From positions 18,763,561 to 18,827,560 of the forward strand of contig NC_088775.1 of NCBI RefSeq assembly GCF_954871325.1: a stretch of DNA of 64,000 nt, in the 5' to 3' direction. Under the pieces are notes generated by a model that was not told the DNA's origin, did not search any database, and saw only the letters and a program-made list of their open reading frames with translations. Shown here piece after piece: positions 57,590-64,000 of the stretch; positions within the stretch are counted from its first letter, which is position 1; every line of letters starts with the position of its first letter. The stretch is from Gordionus sp. m RMFG-2023. Its lineage: Eukaryota > Nematomorpha > Gordioida > Chordodea > Parachordodidae. The translations under genes were made by a program, and so were the position numbers.

Positions 57590-60500
57590 TCATGTTTCTC
57601 TAAATTTTTCTTTTTGAAATTTGTCAACAATTTCTAAAACATCAATCCTGATTTCGAAAAATTCGTTCAACAAAGGTTCGGTCAGCAGGGATGCCAGGAC
57701 TTGTTCATATGTAATTTTCCACATATTAGTTATTAAAAGTTTGTTGTTAGATTGAGAATTTAAGCAAGATTCGCCTATTTTTAGTAAAAGAGTGCCAACG
57801 GTGGCAGCGTAATGAATTAATTGAGTTTGATTAGGGCTACCTTCGAATAAATCAAATATCGTATTCCAAAAGTTGGAGAATGTTTCCTTTATTTTTATTA
57901 TAATAATTTTAAATCCTTAAATAAAGTACCGTTTTTTTATAGTAAGCTTAATTTATAGAAAGTCGCGTTTATTCAACTTGGTATTCAAAATAACAGTAAG
58001 GCATACTAATTTAAAAAAAATGAATGAGAAAAAAATTGAAGAAAATAAAAACTTGATTCATAATAGCAGGATGTATCTTGGCAGGAGATATTGTATCTTG
58101 AGCTATGATGTTGCTTTCATCGTTAATTAACAGCTTTAGGTCTGGGGAGGAAATATTGGATGTTACATTTTGTGAACCACTGTGTTTGAGCAATTGATTA
58201 TTTGAATTAGAAACATCTTTTTCGTACAATAGATCATTTAAGCGATTTATATTTTCTTTCAGTTCTTTAGCATTCTCATCTGGAGATTAAATAAAATTAT
58301 TTAATTACTAATGAATAATGATAATAAAACAAAAATTTTACTATTGGACATTCAAACCCATTCCAGTTCAGAAATTAAAAATCGTTTTGTTCGAACATTT
58401 TGAGAACACAGGCCTAACAGGAATTGATTTGTGGACAAGTATTGAACGCGGGAGGGGGGATCAGAAAACCAGCCTGATATCAAAATTTTCCTGAATAGTT
58501 AAATTCTTGAACCCGAATCACTGATTTTAACATATAAAATGGTTAGCACTACCTAATATATTATGAATAGGGGGTTTCTTATTTTTTTAAAAAAAAATTT
58601 TTTTAAATGGAGGAAATAAATTAAAATATAGTTAACCATTAATAGGGGTGGTGATATCGGTATCCACTAGGTCCTCTTTAAAAAATTCATTAGCTTCAAT
58701 GGCAGGCTCAGATAAGTCTTGAAATATTAAATATTTATTTTTTATTTAAAACTAATTTAGGGTACGTCTTAACTCAAAAAAATAATAAAAACTTTACGTT
58801 TTAACATCTGTCAAGTAGACACTTGAAATAATAGGTATAGTATACATTGTTTTATTTATCTTTTTGATAGTATTAAAAAACATTTATTCGAATCCAATTA
58901 CTAAAAAGTTTTAAGAATTTCTGCCAAGTGGACACATGAAATAATAGGCATACATTTTATTTATCTTTTTTGATAGTATTTAAAAACATTCATTCGAATC
59001 TAATTACTATAAAGTTTTAAGAACTAATTACCATGAGGTACATATTTGTCAACTTGATTCCCAAACTTTTCCATATTTTTATCACTATCCGCTTTACCCA
59101 TTGAAACGAAAAAGTGTGATGATGAAATCAAGAATTGGTTTTTCTTCTGCTCCGATTTTATTGTGTGATTGTTAATTTTCTTATACGCCCTTGTGTGATG
59201 GTAAGAGTCTTTAAATCTCGAAAACGGGGGTAAATGAAGTCTGTACAAAAATTCTAATTTGGTTTCCAGACCGCATCGGCATATTATCTTAAACATAGCG
59301 ATGAATTGCTTGAAATTTATGAGGTGATCGCGGTTATCATCCAACAACTTTTCATATTATAATAAGGTAATAACAACTAATTAAAAAAGCACGACTTTGC
59401 AGGTATACTTAAAATACAGTTTTTCATAGTGCTGTAAAGTAACGGCCTTCCTATTTGGTAAAAAAAATTCCATTCGTTACTTTTTTGAGTAACATCCTAT
59501 TTTTCAAAATAATGTAGAATATATTTAAAATTTTATTTATATAGATTTCAGATTATAGCGCTTTTCTTTATAAAATCTGAACATTTACTTGGTTTTCAGA
59601 GTAAAGTGTTACTTTTAAAAAAAGTTATTATAAACAAACTCGAAATATCTTTTTAGCCAAAGATGATGCCAGACATCCTTTACCCCATGGAGTGAGTTTT
59701 AAGAATAAATGCTCAAACGAATCGTAATCTATTTTGTAGAGTTCATAATTCGAAAGCGAGGAGTCATATTTTTCCCATGGATCAATGTAGAGTCCCCTAA
59801 AACATAAGCAGCTTAATCGTTCCTCCTAAGAAATTTTTTTTTAATATATTGATTAAATTAATTTTCTGATATTAAACATTAACTTTATTTCTATAAAATA
59901 ATGCAATAAAAATGACATATATTGCACTATAAAGTACATTAAAGCTCAGGGGTACACCTTTCATGAAAGATGAAATTAAGGTACTAAATTTCAATCAACC
60001 ACATAGATAGTGAATATCTAACCATTAACAACCCGTTATTTGATAACAAATTTTAAAAGCTAAGCTATCCAAGAAAGTAAAAATTTTTCAATAATTGGTT
60101 TTAAAAAAAGGATTTAATTTAATTTAATTTTTCCTATTTTGTGTAAAGTTTAGCGAAAAATGGATTATATTTTGTTCTATGAAAATAAAATAAATAAGTT
60201 TTTAATCGAAAAATAATAACAAGTACAAAACTAATTTCAATAAAATTTTAATATTCGATTCGTTAACATTTTTAAATTTGTAAAATTTTTGAAACTAAAA
60301 AAAATTATAGTTTAAGCATTGGACATGGCCTAAAAAATATTTTAGTTAAATTTGTTTAAAAAAATAAATTAAATTCTTGAAAATAATATCAAAAAAAAAA
60401 TTCTACAAAGTTTAAAGGCAACCCAATAAGTATATAAAAAATTTAACGAGATTCGAAATCAAGTTTTCTATTTTTTGCTAAATTTTTTATAAATTAAGGA

Positions 60501-63500
60501 AATAAAATATGTAACAATAAAAAATAAGAACAATTTTTTTCATTTTCTTTTGCCATTTATTCAAAATTCCAGATGTTTTTTAATGAGTATCTATTGAATT
60601 TGAGACCCTTACTTAAATTATATACCGATCTCGTAGGGGCTTAGCAACTGTGGGCCTTTAACAAATCTCTAAAGCTTAAAGAATTTATAGTGCGCATTTT
60701 TTAATTTTGAAAGACATGATTTATGCCGTATTTATCCATGAATATCAGACAATTTTACCGTGAAATTTTGAACTACCCCTTTATTTATAATATAAATTTA
60801 AAAAAATTATTGTGAAATTGTTTGAAATTATAACAGGCTATGTACTATAAATTTACTTGGGAAAAAAATTCAGCAAAATATGGTCATTTAATATATATAT
60901 ATATAAAACGTGCTATGATGATTTAAATCTTTAAAATTTATATTGAGGATATACTTTAAATATCATAAAAAGAGCCTCGATTTCTTTCTTGTTAAAACAT
61001 GGAATATCCTTTATTAAACTTCTAACGATCGTTTTAATATTGCCTTCATCGATACCCTTTTAAAAATAATATTATCTTATATAATGCAGGAATCTTTAAA
61101 GATATAGGTGTAATAACTAATTGCATTAGAGTACCATTTTTATAACTTATTTATAAGAAACTTAAAATAAAAAATATACTACAAATTCAGCCTTATTTCT
61201 GAAGGTCACTTTTCAATATCGCATTTTAAAAATAATTTATTTATAAATATTTATATATGGATAATAAATAAAATCCCATGTTAATTTAAGTAGAAATCCC
61301 GGGAAAATGTAAGAAATAAACCATATAATTTGCATATTAAAAATATCAGTAAAATTTAATAATACTAGATATCTTGGAAATGAAATCAGAACTTAAATAA
61401 TTATCACAGAGATGTATTATTTTTATCAAATAGGTATTTGATTTTTTGATCTGTATTGAATTTTTGAATGTATTTTATCAAATCAAAAGCCCACATATGA
61501 CAGATTTCCCACATTAGTAATTTTAAATCTTTTATTACAAAGTTTAGTTTTCTAATATGTAATACAAATCATCCAATATAAATTTTTCAAAAAATGGCCC
61601 TTTTAACTTTTTTTTTCTTGAGAGGATTTGAAAAGTTAATTCTGTTATAAAAAAATTTAAAAACAAGATAAATTTAGAATATTTTTTGTATCTACTACAC
61701 ATCTTTATTTATTTTTTTTTCTTTCTTCCGAAAAAAAATTAATTACTTGTACAACTGATAATCGATATTTCAAACGTAATTTTTCTATTTTGTCATTGGT
61801 AATATCCCCGAATTTAAAATAGGAGTCGTGTATAAGCTTAACAATATCTATTGTTTCCTAAAAAATTAAATACATAAAAAAATATATTAATTATTATTCA
61901 TACCAAGGATAATCACACATTCTAAAATTATGCTTTATTTATGTCTCCTTACCATCTAAGGTTGATCCTAACTAGAGTTTTCTAGCAATTAAGGTATAAG
62001 CAATGTTATGTCCTAATTGGAGCGATTGGGCTATAAAATGAACGATTTTAATATTACCTTTTTAAGTTAGTCACTCTAAAACGAGATATTTTAAATATTA
62101 GTTTAAAAATGCTTCACTCGATAATTTATATCATATCCAACGGCAACGCTTAATAAATGAGCGATTTTGAAATTTAACATAAAAACGCCCAATCGGTAAT
62201 AAATATAACCCAGTTTGGCCGCGGCCTAAGAACAAATGTTTTAATTAATTGTAAAAGTAGATTATGATATTGAACACTCGTTTAAAAAATATATAAATTT
62301 ATTTTACCTGCACAGGCCTCTTATGTTTTAGCGATTTTGACTTGAGGCCACCAGTTGAAGAGATATGGAAATTCTCGTTTTGTGGTCCATTATTAACAAT
62401 GCCGTCTAAGTATTGAGTCAAAATAAGCATAGCTTCCCCGTCGTCTTTACACTTCAAGATGTTTTCTTTATTGACTTCGAAAATGGTGAGGGAGAGCTGT
62501 GGTATAAACATAAGTTAAATTTATAATATGCTCCTGAAAGTAAAGTATCATTTTAATTTCTTTCGAAAATATGTAATACTTACAAATTTATATATTGTAA
62601 TAGCTGTTCAAATTTATTATAAAAATAATAAACAAATTCTAATTAAATAACACCGATGCTAATTAATGAAGAGTCCTGTTGCTTAGATCTATGATGGATC
62701 CCTATCACAATATGGTGAAAGGGGTGGGTGAGTGGGCCTCAGTGAAAATTTACCAGTATAACTCCCAGGGATCTTAATGGTACAATCCGGAGTTTTGCCC
62801 GGGCTAAAAGTTGGGGGGGGGGGGAAGGAGGAAACTTTTGAATAATATTTTTACGAGCCGGTCTTAGAAACCTTTTCGAAAATCTTAACGGGCCAGTTCG
62901 CTCCGATCTTTAAAACTTTAAGTATTTCAAGCCAATTTTTTTACTGAGTGACAACCAAAAATGGTGTTAATATCTACTAAAATTTAGGTTAATTTATCAA
63001 ATGTAGCTAGGAAGCTAGAGTCTATTAATTGGGTCCGCCCCCCCCCCCCCCCCATTTAAAAAAAATTGAGTTCGTGCGAGTTCAGGATAAAAATTCCAAA
63101 AAACAAAATTGAAAATGTTGTATAACTTCTTTTAAACTTAAAATGATAAATTAGAATTTTTCGGGGATAAAGACAAAGTAATGAGTGATTTTTATTATAT
63201 TATTCTAGAGAGAAATGTGTTTAAAATATATTTTTAAATCAAAAATTTCGGGGTGATCTGGGCCGGGTTTAAAATTCTATAAATATTTAGGGCGAGCTTG
63301 GGTCATAAATACGAATTTTGAACTGGCGACGCCCTATGTTAAATTGTAATATAATAAACTTGGAACAAAAATTTGGCGCCACTGTAGAAAAAGCAATCCA
63401 AAACGTTGAGTGCCGATTTGAAATTGAGAACGCTAAGGAAAACGGTCAAGAACCATGACAAGGTAATCATACGCGAAAGGCCGAAGGATTGAAGTTTGCC

Positions 63501-63569
63501 TTGTAAATCGGGTAGGTAATCTTTTAGCAATTGATCGAATACACCCTGATCCACCAAAGCTCCTAGCAC
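57590..63569 (-). CDS. TBC1D9: TBC1D8/TBC1D9-family Rab GTPase-activating protein, 3' half
   Basis: TBC proteins speed GTP hydrolysis by Rab GTPases in membrane traffic. Exons from right to left: 63360-63569, 62308-62496, 61747-61857, 60955-61056, a possible 14-nt exon 60626-60639, 59640-59796, 59032-59347, 58637-58717, 58053-58279, 57590-57886 (TGA). With the 14-nt exon all phases agree. The first exon holds the TBC end GALVDQGVFDQLLKDYLP and LSWFLTVFLSV. Next comes NCKDDGEAM-type LKCKDDGEAMLILTQYLDG, then KIEKLRLKYRLSVVQ, then an EF-hand-like LLDDNRDHLINFKQFIAMF, SEPAIEANEFF, and the tail ITYEQVLASLLTEPLLNEFF, all in the order of TBC1D8/9 proteins. The EF-hand loop looks incomplete for calcium binding. 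The GRAM domains and the TBC arginine/glutamine fingers lie beyond the window. Introns are 166-863 nt, unlike the tiny ones of SLD5. Confidence 0.88.
58795..59015. repeat. Tandem duplication in a TBC1D9 intron
   Basis: Two ~110-bp copies of a block with AAGTGGACACATGAAATAAT, CATTTTATTTATCTTTTTGA and TAGTATTTAAAAACATT, adjacent to the splice acceptor side of the intron. Non-coding. Confidence 0.65.
62500..63355. other. TBC1D9 intron with homopolymer tracts
   Basis: The 863-nt intron contains a run of about 12 G (62812) and a run of about 15 C (63038), and a GGGCCGGGTTTAAAATT relic of the dispersed GGGCTGG family at about 63255. No exon is required here by phase. Confidence 0.5.
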
Positions 63570-64000
63570 CTATTATGATATTCGATTTGTTATACAAATT
63601 AGAACCCCTTGATATGTGGGGAGAGGGAAACTATGCTAATATTTTAAAAAATTCCCTGCAAAATAAAAAATATATATCCATACATATATTGGTTTGACAT
63701 GTATTTTGGAAATTTTTAATGTCGAATAAAATGTAAAATTTCTACTATTGAAAATCAAAACATTACGACATGGATAATCTCTTGTAAGACTTCGATGAAT
63801 TTTAAAGCATTTTCTATACAATGTTTCAATAAATATAATTCCAGAAAAAGTTCTCGAGAATATTCCCTAAATTTCCGACTCTTGCATAAATTATAAATAC
63901 CTATTAGATGAACAATTTGTACCTAAATTTTAATCTCTAGTAATATTACATATAATTTTTTTATTTAAAATCAAATATAATAAATATTGATTCAGTTCAA
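63570..64000. other. Upstream intron of TBC1D9, to window edge
   Basis: The exon expected next in the family (encoding the 'AFWLLVALCER' part of the TBC domain) was not found here, so the intron continues beyond the window. Confidence 0.5.

Noticed and set aside
63636-63821. Further TBC1D9 exon on the minus strand
   Set aside because: The open frames here do not resemble the TBC segment expected before GALVDQGVF.
1-64000. tRNA genes or bacterial-type operons, promoters and terminators
   Set aside because: No cloverleaf-compatible tRNA sequence was noticed, and the spliced genes exclude a bacterial reading; a tRNA search program was not available.

Overview
The window is AT-rich eukaryotic DNA from an animal (metazoan). 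No species can be named from it. Three host genes can be reconstructed exon by exon from splice sites and family similarity. The first is a GINS-complex SLD5 homologue (+ strand, 1129-2064). The second is a NEMP1/TMEM194-type nuclear-envelope protein (+ strand, 50704-57003, seven exons). The third is the 3' half of a TBC1D8/TBC1D9-type Rab-GAP (- strand, 57590 to beyond the right edge), which is convergent with NEMP. Many introns are only 39-46 nt, which suggests a compact, fast-evolving animal; assigning it to a phylum would be a guess.

Almost everything else is transposable-element DNA. From left to right: a degraded LINE reverse transcriptase (1-875); SLD5; a palindromic GGCCTGG-rich element (2392-2997); a BED-finger hAT transposon (4326-11818, - strand) split by a full-length Ty3-type LTR retrotransposon (4446-9425, ATTAT target duplication); hAT relics (about 12.2-13.8 kb and 17.1-21.5 kb, partly as head-to-head inverted copies); a minus-strand LTR relic (14548-16150); and a LINE with an RT plus a restriction-like endonuclease (21515-23143).

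The centre is a deep nest. A second LINE of the same family runs from about 24611 to 50390. It is cut first by a hAT element (25250-28679, 8-bp duplication CTTACACC) and then by a 19.2-kb block (29506-48673) with CAG-type inverted ends and an 8-bp duplication TGTARGCG. Joining the two flanks restores the LINE reading frame. Inside the block lie a foldback element with tandem-repeat arms (30526-39624), itself split by a Ty3-type element (33333-38902); a Helitron relic (about 40.7 kb); and a P-element/THAP9-type transposon (42531-48164, 8-bp duplication GAYTTGGA). A 2.1-kb non-autonomous LTR element (43487-45607, ATATT duplication) sits in an intron of the P-type transposase gene.

The most unusual observations are the order of insertions in the 24.6-50.4 kb nest, the foldback element, the phase-1 repeated-exon gene inside hAT 25250-28679, a Ty3 gag-like ORF with an N-terminal hydrophobic segment before three zinc knuckles, and a 37-bp duplication of an exon end plus splice donor in NEMP. 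All gene models were read by eye; no transcript, alignment or database search was available.
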